DNA of 64,000 nt from Gemmatimonadaceae bacterium (GCA_016742275.1 JACVCD010000009.1:1-64000), one strand, 5' to 3'; shown: positions 25,528-35,346, counted from the stretch's first letter. The notes: generated by a model not told the origin, from the sequence alone. A program made the numbers and translations.

Positions 25528-26445
25528 TCAGGCCGACGTCTCGGCACGCACTGGAGTACCGCCTGCGGGTCGTTGCAGGAGCAGCACGGCGGCCATGATC
25601 AATATGCCGCCCACGATCGTGCCGCGCCCCAGGGGCTGCCCGAGCAGGACAATCCCCAGCATGGTTGTCCAGAAGGGCTCCACCGTCGATGTGATGGAGG
25701 TTCGTACCGCACCAAGCTGACGGAGTCCCGCGAGAAAGCCCAGAAAGGACACCGCACCGAGGATGCCTTGCAGCACACTGGCACCAAAGGCCAGCGGGCT
25801 GGGAATGACCCAGAGCGTTCCCGCTGCTACTGACCAGGCGACAAAGCAGATCGAGCCGCCTACAGCGATGGCTCGCGACACATCGAGCGGATCACGCGAA
25901 CGCTGTATGTGCCCGAGGAACGGGATGTACAGCGCATAGACGAGCGCGGCCGAGAGAATAACGATCAATCCGATGGGATTGAGTGAACCCGCGTCGGGCG
26001 CACCAACCATTGCTGCTACACCAGCAAGTGATAGGGCCAGCGCGATCAGTCGCGGACGATCCAGCGGTTCAAGTCCACGCACCGCGGTGATGACTGTGAC
26101 CCACGCGGGATACGTGTAAAACAGAAACGATGACGTCGCAGCCGGCAGCCAGTTGAGTGCCGCCAGCGCGAGTGTGGCGACCAGTGCCTGACCGCCACCT
26201 GTCGGTAACAGAATGCGTAGTGAATACCACGGCTGCACATCGCTCGATGTCGCTGCTGGCGTGTCGGGCGTTCGGCGCAGCGCGCCCAGCAACAGCAGCA
26301 ACACCGCACTTGTGACATAGCGCCACGACTGGATGCTCTCCAGTGCCATTCCCTCACCGGTGGCGATGACCGTGAGGGGAGAAATCGATCCAAAGCAGCA
26401 TGCGCTCAGCAGGACGGCAATCGTCCCGCGCCACGCGGGGCTCAC
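25528..26445 (-). CDS. EamA/DMT-superfamily transporter
   Basis: A 305-residue membrane protein with about ten hydrophobic helices and two EamA halves. The start is a GTG at 26445 giving VSPAWRGTIAVLLSACCFGSISPL; it overlaps the mgtE stop by four bases. The longer frame upstream is out of register with coding content. DMT transporters export amino acids, purines or other metabolites; the substrate is not predictable. Third gene of an operon with mgtE. Confidence 0.83.
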   Translation of the reverse strand: MSPAWRGTIAVLLSACCFGSISPLTVIATGEGMALESIQSWRYVTSAVLLLLLGALRRTPDTPAATSSDVQPWYSLRILLPTGGGQALVATLALAALNWLPAATSSFLFYTYPAWVTVITAVRGLEPLDRPRLIALALSLAGVAAMVGAPDAGSLNPIGLIVILSAALVYALYIPFLGHIQRSRDPLDVSRAIAVGGSICFVAWSVAAGTLWVIPSPLAFGASVLQGILGAVSFLGFLAGLRQLGAVRTSITSTVEPFWTTMLGIVLLGQPLGRGTIVGGILIMAAVLLLQRPAGGTPVRAETSA

Positions 26446-27854
26446 AGCAGTTTGCCGCTGAGCATGAGGTAAGCCATGCTGAAATACAGACTGATGGCGG
26501 ACACGTCCACGAGCGTGGCAACAAATGGCGCCGACGCACTCGCGGGGTCGAAGCCGAAGCGCTTGAGGATGAATGGCAGCATCGAACCAGTCAGTGATCC
26601 GATGGTGACGATCCCAACCAGCGTAAAGCCGATCGTGAGCGCGAGCGATGCGTGATACGGCCCGTAGTCGTAGAAACCGAACACATGCCACGCTGTGACC
26701 CGCAATGCGGCCAATGCCCCGAGCATGATGCCGAGCAGAATTCCGGCGGGCAGTTCGCGTACCACGACACTCCACCAGTCGGAGAGGCGCACTTCACCGA
26801 GCGCCATGGCACGAATGATCAGCGAGGTGGCCTGCGATCCCGAATTGCCGCCCGAGCTCATAACCAGTGGAATGAACTGCGAGAGCAGCAGGACACGGCC
26901 CAGCTCATCTTCGTAATGCGTCATGGCGCTCGCGGTGAACATCTCACCAACCGCCAGGATTGCCAGCCATCCACCGCGCTTCCGCACGTTCTGCCAGAGG
27001 CTGACCTGCATGTACGGTTCTTCGAGCGCTTCCATACCGCCGAACTTCTGCGCGTCCTCGGTCTGCTCTTCCTGAATGACGTCGATGACGTCGTCGACCG
27101 TGACCACGCCGAGCATGCGCCGATTGGTATCCACCACCGGCAGGGCCACAAGGTCGTAGTTGGACGTGACTTGCGACACCTCTTCCTGCGGCGTGTCGGG
27201 CAGTACGCTCACTACTTCGGACCAGGCGTGCTCACTGATGCGCGAACCTTCCGGCGCCGCGAGCAGTTCGCGCAGCGACAAAACGCCGCGCAGGCGACCA
27301 CTCGCATCGGTCGTGTAAATCGTGTACATCGCCTCGCGCCGACCACCTCGCGCCATCGCGCGCACGGCCCGCAGCGATTCTTCCACCGTGAGTGTCTCTT
27401 CGACCGACACGAACTCGGTGGTCATGAGACCACCGGCGGTGTACGGGTCGTACTGGAGCAGTCGTTCGGTCTCGGCTTTTTCCGCCGGCTCGAGTTCCTG
27501 CAGAATTTCGTCGGCCGTTTCCTCGTCGAGCTCTTCGAGCGCGTCGGCGCGCTCATCCGGGTCCATCTCGGCGACAATCTCCGCCGCTTCGCCGATAGGC
27601 AGTTCTTCAAGAACCTGCGTTCGGAGATCGTCGTCGAGATATTCGAGGACTTCGGCGGCACGCTCGCGCGGAAGTGCTGCGAAGAACGCGCGCAGCGCTT
27701 CCTCCGGCATGGCCTCTGCCACATCGGCGAGGTCGGCCGGGTGCATCTCTTCCGTTTGCGGACCGACGCTTTCCGGGTGCTCCTCCAACAACTCGAGCAA
27801 ATCCGGTACGATCAGCGCCGCAAGCGACCGGTCTTCGTTGGAGCGTGGTGTCAT
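26442..27854 (-). CDS. mgtE: Magnesium transporter MgtE
   Basis: A 470-residue MgtE. The acidic N domain (about 1-125) is followed by two CBS domains (about 130-260), then five transmembrane helices with the signature MSSGGNSGSQATSLIIRAMALGE. CBS-domain acidic residues sense cytoplasmic Mg2+ and close the channel. It follows the HMA-like gene by 68 bases and overlaps the EamA gene. No magnesium riboswitch is visible in the short upstream gap. Confidence 0.93.
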   Translation of the reverse strand: MTPRSNEDRSLAALIVPDLLELLEEHPESVGPQTEEMHPADLADVAEAMPEEALRAFFAALPRERAAEVLEYLDDDLRTQVLEELPIGEAAEIVAEMDPDERADALEELDEETADEILQELEPAEKAETERLLQYDPYTAGGLMTTEFVSVEETLTVEESLRAVRAMARGGRREAMYTIYTTDASGRLRGVLSLRELLAAPEGSRISEHAWSEVVSVLPDTPQEEVSQVTSNYDLVALPVVDTNRRMLGVVTVDDVIDVIQEEQTEDAQKFGGMEALEEPYMQVSLWQNVRKRGGWLAILAVGEMFTASAMTHYEDELGRVLLLSQFIPLVMSSGGNSGSQATSLIIRAMALGEVRLSDWWSVVVRELPAGILLGIMLGALAALRVTAWHVFGFYDYGPYHASLALTIGFTLVGIVTIGSLTGSMLPFILKRFGFDPASASAPFVATLVDVSAISLYFSMAYLMLSGKLL

Positions 27855-27922
27855 CGGCGAAGGGGCGGCTGGCTGAGGGGCAACTTAGTAGCCGTCTCGC
27901 GAGGCGCAAAGCACAGCCGCGA

Positions 27923-28189
27923 TTAAACTTCCGTGTTGTTGGGCGGTGCTCCGAATACCGGCAGGAATCGGGCCTCGATCCGCCAATCGGTGACCCGTTG
28001 ACCAACCAGTGCCAGAGCCTCGTCCACTTCCTCACGAGTGAGCGTTCGGAGGACTTCGAGGACGGCACCGCGCATAGAGACCTCGGCGCTTTCCACGCCC
28101 GGGATCAGGCCGAGCGCCATTCGCGCGGCACGCACGGCATGTACCGAAAGCAGTCCGTCGATCTGCACGTGGATGCGCTGTCGTGGCAT
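27923..28189 (-). CDS. Small HMA-fold-like protein lacking the CxxC metal site
   Basis: An 88-residue protein. The beta-alpha-beta pattern IHVQIDGLLSVHAVRAARMALGLIPGVESAEVSMRGAVLEV resembles heavy-metal-associated domains, including the GVxxxxVS segment, but the metal-binding Cys pair is replaced by LLSVHA. The C-terminal 35 residues are distinct. It is the first gene of the mgtE operon. Possible roles are protein-protein interaction or an ancestral fold with no metal. I do not know its function. Confidence 0.6.
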   Translation of the reverse strand: MPRQRIHVQIDGLLSVHAVRAARMALGLIPGVESAEVSMRGAVLEVLRTLTREEVDEALALVGQRVTDWRIEARFLPVFGAPPNNTEV

Positions 28190-28259
28190 CTTTCAATCTC
28201 CACGGCACTCGTTTCCTGTTCAATGCCCGACCGTGGAGAGGCCTTCACCCGTTGCCCGC

Positions 28260-29192
28260 ATGCTTCGCGTCGCCTTCATCGGTCTTGGTGCCATCGGAGC
28301 GCCCATGGCGCGTCACCTGGCGCATCCCGGAATCGACCTGGTTGTCTGGAACCGGACCCGTGCCAAGGCTGACGCCTTTGCCCAGGCCACGGGCGCTCGT
28401 GTAGCGTCCACGCCCGCTGAGGCGGCGCGCGGACGTGACGTGATCGTGACCTGTCTTCCCGTCTCGCGCGACGTGCACGCGTTGCTTGATGGACCGGATG
28501 GCATGCTCGAAACCATCAGTGCCGGCGCGGTGCTGGTGGATTGCACGTCGGGTGATGGTGCCACTTCCCGCACCATCGCCACGCGGCTGGCCGCGAAACA
28601 GGTGGGATTTCTCGATGCCCCGGTGTCGGGTGGTGTGGTCGGCGCTGAGAATGCGGCGCTGACCATCATGGTTGGCGGCGACGAAACACTGCTCGAACGC
28701 GTGCGTCCGGTACTCGAACGATTCGGCAAGCGCATCGTGCACTGCGGTGAGATTGGTGCGGGCAATGCGCTCAAGGCCGTGAACAACGCTTTGCTTGCCA
28801 TGCACATCTGGGGCACGGCGGAAGGTCTGGTGGCGCTCGAGAAGGCGGGCGTGCGTGCCGATGTCGCGCTCGATGTACTCAACACCTCGAGTGGTCGTTC
28901 AAACGCCAGCATGAATCTCTTCCCTGAGCGCGTGCTGACGCGTGCGTTCCCGCGCACGTTCCGCCTGGCGCTGCTCGACAAGGACGTTGGCATTGCGGCC
29001 AGTCTTGCACGTGAAACGCAGGTGGTTGCGCCGCTGTTGCAACTCACGTCGGAGCTTTTCCGCCAGGCGCATCGCGAACTCGGAGAAGAAGCCGATCATG
29101 TGGAAGCCGTGCAGGTCGTCGAGCGCCTCGGTGGTGCGGTGATTGGCGCCGAGTCCGCGCCCAAGTCTGACGCGACAGGAGTGGCCACATGA
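28260..29192 (+). CDS. NAD(P)-dependent beta-hydroxyacid dehydrogenase (6-phosphogluconate dehydrogenase superfamily)
   Basis: A 310-residue enzyme. The N-terminal FIGLGAIGAPMARHLAHPGIDLVVWNR is the dinucleotide-binding signature of 3-hydroxyisobutyrate dehydrogenases. The catalytic lysine lies in GNALKAVNNAL, after DAPVSGGVVGAENAALTIMVGG. Typical substrates are 3-hydroxyisobutyrate, glyoxylate or succinic semialdehyde. ATG at 28260 begins the fold directly; upstream codons are not conserved. The stop overlaps the next gene by four bases. Confidence 0.88.
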   Translation: MLRVAFIGLGAIGAPMARHLAHPGIDLVVWNRTRAKADAFAQATGARVASTPAEAARGRDVIVTCLPVSRDVHALLDGPDGMLETISAGAVLVDCTSGDGATSRTIATRLAAKQVGFLDAPVSGGVVGAENAALTIMVGGDETLLERVRPVLERFGKRIVHCGEIGAGNALKAVNNALLAMHIWGTAEGLVALEKAGVRADVALDVLNTSSGRSNASMNLFPERVLTRAFPRTFRLALLDKDVGIAASLARETQVVAPLLQLTSELFRQAHRELGEEADHVEAVQVVERLGGAVIGAESAPKSDATGVAT

Positions 29193-30466
29193 GTCTCCAC
29201 TCCAGTGGAGTCATGGATGCCGGCCACGCGTCGACCATCACTGGGGTCGACGCGATTCGCGCACAATTCCCGGCGTTGTCGAGGCGGGAAGGCGAGCACA
29301 GCGTTGCCTACTTCGACGGACCCGGAGGTACACAGGTGCCGCGTTCAGTCGCGGAAGCGATGACGTATTACCTGCTGCACCACAACGCCAATACACATTG
29401 GGCGTATCCGACGAGCTCAGAAACGGACGCGCTCCTTGCGCAGTCGCGCGAGACGCTCGCGGATTTCCTTGGCGGAACACCGGGCGAGATTGCCTTCGGC
29501 GCCAACATGACCACGCTGCTGTTTCATATCGCGCGTGCAATTGGTCGTCAGATCATGCCTGGTGATGAAATCATCGTGACCGAGCTCGATCATCACGCGA
29601 ACGTGGCGCCATGGCAGGCTTTGGCGCAGGAGCGTGGCGCCGTGCTCAAGTGGTTGCCGCTTGATCTCACCACCTATCGCCATGAAGCGGGTGCACTGGC
29701 CAATCTCCTGTCGTCGCGTACGAAGGTGGTGGCGGTTGGTGCCGCGTCCAACATTCTCGGCACGGTGAGTGATGTGGCCGAGATCGTAGCCATGGCGCGT
29801 GCCGCAGGTGCCATTACGGTGGTCGATGCTGTGCACTATGCGCCGCACGCGTTGGTGGATGCGGCTGCGTTGGGCGCCGACTTCATTCTGTGCAGTGCCT
29901 ACAAGTTCTATGGCCCGCACGTGGGTGTGGTGTACGGGCGCACGGAGACGGTCGGTGCGCTTGATTTACCACGCCTTGAGCCAGCCCCGGACTGGGTGCC
30001 GGAATGCCTCGAAACCGGAACGCAGAATCATGAGGGCATCGTGGGCGCGGCGGCCGCAGTGGAGTTCCTCGCGTCGCTGAGTGGTGATGTGGCGGCACCG
30101 CGGCGGGATCGTCTCGCGCAAGCCATGCACGGTTTGCATGAACGTGGCGATGCGCTGGTAAGGCAGCTTTGGGATGGTCTGTCGGCGATTGATGGCGTCA
30201 CCGTGCATGGCCCCAGGCCCGGTACACCGCGCACACCCACCATCTCGTTCGCGGTGCAGGGATACACCTCCGAAGCCGTGGCCCGCGCGCTGGTGCCGCA
30301 GGGGCTTTACGTGTCTCACGGTGATTTCTATGCCACGACGGTGGCACGCAGGCTGGGTGTGGTCGAAGAAGGGCTCGTGCGCGCAGGCTGTGCGTGCTAT
30401 ACCACATCCGAAGAAGTACAGCGACTCGTGGATGGTGTCGCCTCCCTCGTATACGGCGGTCGTTGA
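29189..30466 (+). CDS. Cysteine-desulfurase-like aminotransferase class V (VC1184 subfamily)
   Basis: A 425-residue PLP enzyme. The PLP lysine is in ILCSAYKFYGPHVGVVYG, with TELDHHANVAPW near residue 130 as in SufS-like proteins. The usual active-site Cys loop (GHHC) is replaced by SHGDFYATTVARRLG, which matches the TIGR01976/VC1184 subfamily with no mobilised cysteine at that position. The true reaction is unknown. Its start overlaps the preceding dehydrogenase as ATGA, suggesting shared metabolism. Confidence 0.87.
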   Translation: MSLHSSGVMDAGHASTITGVDAIRAQFPALSRREGEHSVAYFDGPGGTQVPRSVAEAMTYYLLHHNANTHWAYPTSSETDALLAQSRETLADFLGGTPGEIAFGANMTTLLFHIARAIGRQIMPGDEIIVTELDHHANVAPWQALAQERGAVLKWLPLDLTTYRHEAGALANLLSSRTKVVAVGAASNILGTVSDVAEIVAMARAAGAITVVDAVHYAPHALVDAAALGADFILCSAYKFYGPHVGVVYGRTETVGALDLPRLEPAPDWVPECLETGTQNHEGIVGAAAAVEFLASLSGDVAAPRRDRLAQAMHGLHERGDALVRQLWDGLSAIDGVTVHGPRPGTPRTPTISFAVQGYTSEAVARALVPQGLYVSHGDFYATTVARRLGVVEEGLVRAGCACYTTSEEVQRLVDGVASLVYGGR

Positions 30467-31717
30467 ATGTTGCGATGCGTAAAACTCGTGTGGGGCGCAG
30501 CGATGACGCTGGCGCTGACAGGGTGCGGTGCTGATGGAGGTGGCGCCAGCGGTGGCACATTGCCGGCGGCAGAGTTCCTCTTTGCTGCGGGTGATTCCAC
30601 CTACTGGGTGCGCAGCAGCGAGGAGGGGCTTCGCGTACGCAGTGCGCCCATCTTGCTCACACAGGTGGATGGTCGTCTGTTCGAGATCTTCATCGGTGAC
30701 GATGGCGCCGAGTATCCCGATGCTTCGTTTGCGACGGCGCGTCTCTGGGCGCGCGCGCTCGAGTCGCGCGACAGCACGCTACTGTTCGCCGACAGCACGG
30801 TCATGCGGGAGCTGGCCGCATGGCGCAAGGCGCATCCGCGTGAGAGTGAGATCGATCCGAGTGCAGACGATGTTCCGGATGATCCGCAGACCGTGGTTCA
30901 GGATGACATCGAAATCATCGATGTGCATGGACCGTATCTCACCTTCGAACATCTGCTGAACGCGGATATCGATGGTGGACCGCCGCACATTCACACCGGC
31001 CGTCGTTTTGTCGTTGACGTGCGCACGGGCCACAAGGCGACGCTGGCCGATGTGCTGGGTGCAACGGAAGCGCAGCGCGTGGTGCAGGCGGCGCGCGCCA
31101 GCCTCTCGCAACTCACTGATAGTATCCGCACCGCCGGTGCTGCCGGCGACGAGCGCGCCGCAGCGGCAGTGGAAACGCTAGACAGCTTCGTGTTTGACAG
31201 CAGTAGCTTCGGTATCACGGATCTCGCGCGTGATCCTGCGATTGCGTTCATGATTCCCGGCAACGCGCCAGATGGCGAAGCTCTCGCGCTCTACTTGCCG
31301 CCGATCAAGGTGAAGGCACTGGCATGGTGGAACCCTGTGCAGCGCACGCTTCCCGAGTGGGCCACCGATTCTTCTTTGGTGCGTTGGCGCCGCGATCGGT
31401 ATGACGTGAGTGCGACGCCTTCTCCGGAAGGCGAATCGCTGGCGTTGAAGCTGCAGCCCAAAGGGGCGCGTGATTCCAGCGCATCGTGGCCGGTGACCAC
31501 GGTGAGTGCACCTGCCTACCAGTTGATCGCATTGGAATCACCGCCGCTCGATAGCACGGCACGTGCTGCGTTGGCCCGCGCATTTGATGTCTCCACCGCG
31601 CTCGATGGTTTGGTCCAGCGCGCCCGTTGGAATCGGCCGAATCAGGCGCGGACACCGAACACTTCTGATATCTCGCGCACGCCCGCCAGGCGCGCCTCCT
31701 ACACATTCCGCCCATGA
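30467..31717 (+). CDS. Lipoprotein of unknown function (possible DUF3298-like)
   Basis: A 416-residue protein with a lipoprotein signal ending LALTGCG. The middle block DGGPPHIHTGRRFVVDVRTGHKATLADVLG resembles DUF3298/RsiV-type domains, but I am not sure. It starts directly after the preceding stop and overlaps the thioesterase gene by four bases. The last 60 residues are low complexity. Confidence 0.6.
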   Translation: MLRCVKLVWGAAMTLALTGCGADGGGASGGTLPAAEFLFAAGDSTYWVRSSEEGLRVRSAPILLTQVDGRLFEIFIGDDGAEYPDASFATARLWARALESRDSTLLFADSTVMRELAAWRKAHPRESEIDPSADDVPDDPQTVVQDDIEIIDVHGPYLTFEHLLNADIDGGPPHIHTGRRFVVDVRTGHKATLADVLGATEAQRVVQAARASLSQLTDSIRTAGAAGDERAAAAVETLDSFVFDSSSFGITDLARDPAIAFMIPGNAPDGEALALYLPPIKVKALAWWNPVQRTLPEWATDSSLVRWRRDRYDVSATPSPEGESLALKLQPKGARDSSASWPVTTVSAPAYQLIALESPPLDSTARAALARAFDVSTALDGLVQRARWNRPNQARTPNTSDISRTPARRASYTFRP

Positions 31718-32205
31718 GCGATTCCGCGTCGCGTCCGGTTTCAGCATCGCAGCACGAAACCAGTGAACTCATCATGCCCCATGACGCCAATATCCTGGGA
31801 CATGCATTCGGCGGTGCAATCATGGCCATGGTCGACAAGGCTGCAGCGGTGGCGGCGTTTCGGCACGCGCGGAATGCCTGCGTGACTGCCAGCATTGATC
31901 GCGTGGACTTCCGTGAGCCCATTCACGTGGGCGATCTGGTCACCTGCAAGGCGTCGGTCAATTTCGTCGGCAATACGAGCATGGAAATCGGCGTCCGTGT
32001 GGAAGCCGAAGACATGATCAACGGCACGCGACGTCACACGAATACGTGTTATCTCACGTTCGTGGCGATTGATCGCAATGGTCGCCCAGTGTCCATTACA
32101 AAGGTCTTGCCGGAAACGGACGAACAGAAGCGACGCTACGATGCAGCGCAGGCACGTCGTCGTCGCCGGCTCGAGGAGCGCCAGGCCGAGGCACGCAGCG
32201 AATAG
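31714..32205 (+). CDS. Acyl-CoA thioesterase (hotdog fold)
   Basis: A 163-residue single-hotdog thioesterase. The family motif MPHDANILGHAFGGAIMAMVDKAAAVAAFRHA contains the N/D active-site residues, and VDFREPIHVGDLVTCKASVNFVGNTSMEIGVRVEAE is the second strand region. It hydrolyses medium or long acyl-CoA. The C-terminus is a basic helix (ARRRRRLEERQAEARSE). It is coupled to the preceding lipoprotein. Confidence 0.88.
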   Translation: MSDSASRPVSASQHETSELIMPHDANILGHAFGGAIMAMVDKAAAVAAFRHARNACVTASIDRVDFREPIHVGDLVTCKASVNFVGNTSMEIGVRVEAEDMINGTRRHTNTCYLTFVAIDRNGRPVSITKVLPETDEQKRRYDAAQARRRRRLEERQAEARSE

Positions 32206-32229
32206 ACCTCACGCCTGCGCTTCGATCTC

Positions 32230-33501
32230 ATGAGTGATACCACTGGTGCGGCGGCGAGTCAGGACAGCACCGCTGCGCTCCGCATTCCGAATTTCCGTCG
32301 CTACATTCTCGCGCTCTTCACACTGACTCTGGGCATTCAGATTCAGGGTACGGTCGTAGGGTGGCAGATCTATGATCTTACGCGTGATCCGCTCGCACTG
32401 GGTCTTGTTGGACTGGCCGAAGCCCTGCCGGCCATCAGCATGGCGCTCTATGCGGGACATGTTGCCGATTCACACGATCGACGGCGCATCGCACTGATCG
32501 CGCTCTCGGTGTTGGTGGGATGCTCGCTTGCGTTGTGGTGGTTGGCGGCTCCCACACCGGCGGGGCTTCGTGATCTCGCTGTTCCCGGGCGAGTACGCGC
32601 GATCTATGCGGTGATTGTGGTCAGTGGTGTGGCGCGTGCTTTTCTACAGCCTTCACGGCAGGCACTGAGTGCCGAACTGGTCCCGCGCGAGCTCTATCGC
32701 AATGCTGTTACCTGGCGGAGCGGCTCGTGGCAGCTCGCCGCTGTTCTTGGGCCAGCACTTGGCGGATTGCTCTATGCGGTAGGTGGACTGACGCTGAGCT
32801 ATGCGGTGGACGCCGCGTTAATGGCTCTCGCCGTCGTATGGCTGCTGCAGGTGCGACATCGTTCGCCTGTTCGCGAGACCAGCTCCGAGCCCATTCGGTC
32901 CAGTATCATGGGCGGACTGCGTTTCGTATTCGGTGATGCGCTGCTGCTCAGTGCATTGACGCTGGATCTGTTCTCCGTCCTGTTCGGCGGTGCAATTGCC
33001 CTGCTGCCAATCTTCGCCGGCGAAATTCTGCACGCTGGCCCAACAGGGCTTGGTCTGCTGCGCGCGGCTCCCGCAGTGGGCGCCGTCATCTCGAGCGTGT
33101 TGCTGACACGCTTCCCGCCCTTTGCGCATACGGGACGCAACTTGCTGCTCGCCGCGACGGGCTACGGTCTGTTCACGGTGGGCTTTGGACTCAGCACGAG
33201 TCTGCCGCTTTCTGTCGCCATGCTCGTATGTGCCGGAGCAAGTGACATGGTGAGTGTGGTCATTCGCAGTCTCATGCTGCAGATGCGCACACCGGAAGCG
33301 CTACTCGGGCGCGTATCGAGCGTGAATCAGATCTTTATCGGCAGCTCGAACGAAATCGGCGCGTTTGAAAGTGGCGTGACCGCGCGTTGGTGGGGCGCGG
33401 TCACGGCCGTGGTTTTTGGAGGTCTTGCTACGCTCGGTGTGGTTGCCACGGTGGCCTGGCGTGTTCCATCGCTGCGTCGTCTCAAGCAACTCGGATCGTA
33501 A
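32230..33501 (+). CDS. Major facilitator superfamily transporter (EntS-like exporter)
   Basis: A 423-residue membrane protein with twelve hydrophobic segments. The N-terminal PNFRRYILALFTLTLGIQIQGTVVGWQIYDLTRDPLALGLVGLAEALP and AGHVADSHDRRRI (the MFS signature loop between helices 2 and 3) fit EntS-like exporters. The exported substrate is unknown; siderophore genes are not nearby. It starts 24 bases after the thioesterase. The stop lies ten bases from that of the convergent lipoprotein. Confidence 0.87.
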   Translation: MSDTTGAAASQDSTAALRIPNFRRYILALFTLTLGIQIQGTVVGWQIYDLTRDPLALGLVGLAEALPAISMALYAGHVADSHDRRRIALIALSVLVGCSLALWWLAAPTPAGLRDLAVPGRVRAIYAVIVVSGVARAFLQPSRQALSAELVPRELYRNAVTWRSGSWQLAAVLGPALGGLLYAVGGLTLSYAVDAALMALAVVWLLQVRHRSPVRETSSEPIRSSIMGGLRFVFGDALLLSALTLDLFSVLFGGAIALLPIFAGEILHAGPTGLGLLRAAPAVGAVISSVLLTRFPPFAHTGRNLLLAATGYGLFTVGFGLSTSLPLSVAMLVCAGASDMVSVVIRSLMLQMRTPEALLGRVSSVNQIFIGSSNEIGAFESGVTARWWGAVTAVVFGGLATLGVVATVAWRVPSLRRLKQLGS

Positions 33502-33510
33502 GACGATCGT

Positions 33511-35346
33511 TCAGTAGGTCAGGCGTGTTACGGTCGAGGATAGCGACAGCGTGCGTCCTGAACCACTCGGGGTAAACTGCCCACTCGAGAAGAGCCCATC
33601 GGTGGACGGGCTCGATGCGTTTCCACCCAGGTACAGCGTGTAGTTGCTGCCTCGCGTCAGCGTTGGCGTAGACACCACGAGCGACTGGAAATTTCGTGAA
33701 GGCACGAAGTCCAGCACACTGGTGCCGTTTGCATCCGCCACATGCACCACGGTGTTGGCCGTTTGGACGCTCCCGAAAGTGACGAACAGTGATGGCTGCG
33801 TGGATGTCGTGCCCGGTGCCTGCGCCATGCCCATGCTGCCGGCAGCGACCAGATAACCTCCGGTCATCGTGAACGTGCCATCGTAGTCGACCGGTGCATT
33901 GTTGTTGGCCGTGGGGCCATGCACAACGAGACAGCCGCCCGACATGGCGATATGACCATTGGCATCGATGCCGTCGCCGCCTGATGTGCTGACCACGCGT
34001 CCGCCATTGATGCGGATAGTGTAGTTGCCGGGGGCTCGGCCAGGTGCCGTGTCGCCATTACCGGCGAGATTGATGCCGTCGTCACTCGAGACGACGCGCA
34101 CACGTCCGCCGTTGAAGGTGAGGTCTGCTGAGCCAGCCTCGATGCCTTCGTAGCTGCGGGTCACGTCGATGGCGCCGCCATTGATGGTGAAAGCCGAATC
34201 AGCATGCACGCCGTCATCGGCCGTCGCCACGGTGAAGGTTCCACCGTTCACGACCACATTGGCGTTGGCGTGCAAGCCATCGTCTGCCGCATCGATGCTG
34301 TACGTGCCACCATCCACCACCAGCGTGCGTGTCGCCTTGAGCGCCTTGGCAGAAATGGAATCGGCGATGACAGCAGTCGCGCCACCACCGGTCTTGATGG
34401 TGAATGCTCCATCGGAGAGCAGGACATCCGTTTCTGCCTGAATACCGTCGTTGCGCGCCGTAAGCGTATGCGTGCCACCGGAGACGAGCACGTAGCCAAG
34501 CGTCGCATCTCCCTCTTCGTCGGACTTGTAGGCATCACCACCCGCATTCACCACGAATGTCCCGCCGCGGATGACGAGATAGTCCTTGCCGCGAATACCG
34601 TCGTCCACTGCCGTGACCGAGATCGTGCCACTGCGGATTACCAGACCATCTTTCCCCGTGATGCCGTCGAGATAGCGCCCAGTCACCGTGAGCGCGCCTG
34701 TGCCGCCGATACTGAGATTGGCTTTGCTGAACAGGGCAGCGTTTTGATCGACACCGGCCGGGTAGGTCGCGCCGTCGGTGATGGTATTGCTCGAGCCACT
34801 GGCCAGAATGATGGCCGCGCGTTTCGCCTTGGATATGAATAGTGCGGCATCGGCGCTACGCGAAAGCGAAACACCATCAAGCACGAGCTTTACAACACCG
34901 GTATCCGATGTGTGTACCATGACTTGTCCATCGGCGAGTGTGCCACGCAGACGATACGTGCCGGCACGGGATATCGTGACACTACTCCCGGCAATGACCA
35001 CACCGTCTGCGCTGCTGCTGGTGATGGTCGCGCCACTGAAGGTGAGTTGTGTTGTGGTCGATGCGTCGTAGGTGTAGTCGGACACCACTTCATGGTCGAC
35101 CACTTTCGTCGCCATGGCAGACGATACGGTGTACGCGTTCGTGAGCTTGGCTTCTTCGCTGCAAACAAACGACGCCATCGAGAACGTGGTCAGCGTACCC
35201 GAGCCATTGCCGCCGGATGTTTCGTCGTCCGGTGCGGTCGACGCGGCATCACTGCATGCAGCAACGGAGAAGAGAGTCAGTAATCCGATCGGGACGGCGC
35301 GAATGGACGCGCGAAGCGATGGTAGCGATGGTGACGTATGCCGCAC
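33511..35346 (-). CDS. Carbohydrate-binding lipoprotein, Cthe_2159/DUF4353 family
   Basis: A 611-residue lipoprotein. The signal ends in a lipobox (LLTLFSVAAC). The body has beta-helix repeats of the type DDGIRGKDYLVIRGGTF, DAYKSDEEGD, NDGIQAETDVLLSDGAF and DDGVHADSAFTINGGAI, with the conserved DDGI/DAI turns that mark the Cthe_2159 family of acidic-sugar and cellulose-binding proteins. The C-terminal 90 residues form a separate small domain. The start is a GTG. It should sit on the outer surface and may bind plant-derived polysaccharide. Confidence 0.85.
   Translation of the reverse strand: MRHTSPSLPSLRASIRAVPIGLLTLFSVAACSDAASTAPDDETSGGNGSGTLTTFSMASFVCSEEAKLTNAYTVSSAMATKVVDHEVVSDYTYDASTTTQLTFSGATITSSSADGVVIAGSSVTISRAGTYRLRGTLADGQVMVHTSDTGVVKLVLDGVSLSRSADAALFISKAKRAAIILASGSSNTITDGATYPAGVDQNAALFSKANLSIGGTGALTVTGRYLDGITGKDGLVIRSGTISVTAVDDGIRGKDYLVIRGGTFVVNAGGDAYKSDEEGDATLGYVLVSGGTHTLTARNDGIQAETDVLLSDGAFTIKTGGGATAVIADSISAKALKATRTLVVDGGTYSIDAADDGLHANANVVVNGGTFTVATADDGVHADSAFTINGGAIDVTRSYEGIEAGSADLTFNGGRVRVVSSDDGINLAGNGDTAPGRAPGNYTIRINGGRVVSTSGGDGIDANGHIAMSGGCLVVHGPTANNNAPVDYDGTFTMTGGYLVAAGSMGMAQAPGTTSTQPSLFVTFGSVQTANTVVHVADANGTSVLDFVPSRNFQSLVVSTPTLTRGSNYTLYLGGNASSPSTDGLFSSGQFTPSGSGRTLSLSSTVTRLTY

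Noticed and set aside
26446-26775. A longer N-terminus for the EamA transporter
   Set aside because: It overlaps mgtE and lacks the first membrane helix pattern; GTG at 26445 starts the family.
26652-27926. A 424-codon open frame antisense to mgtE
   Set aside because: It mirrors the acidic MgtE codons and has no recognisable motif.
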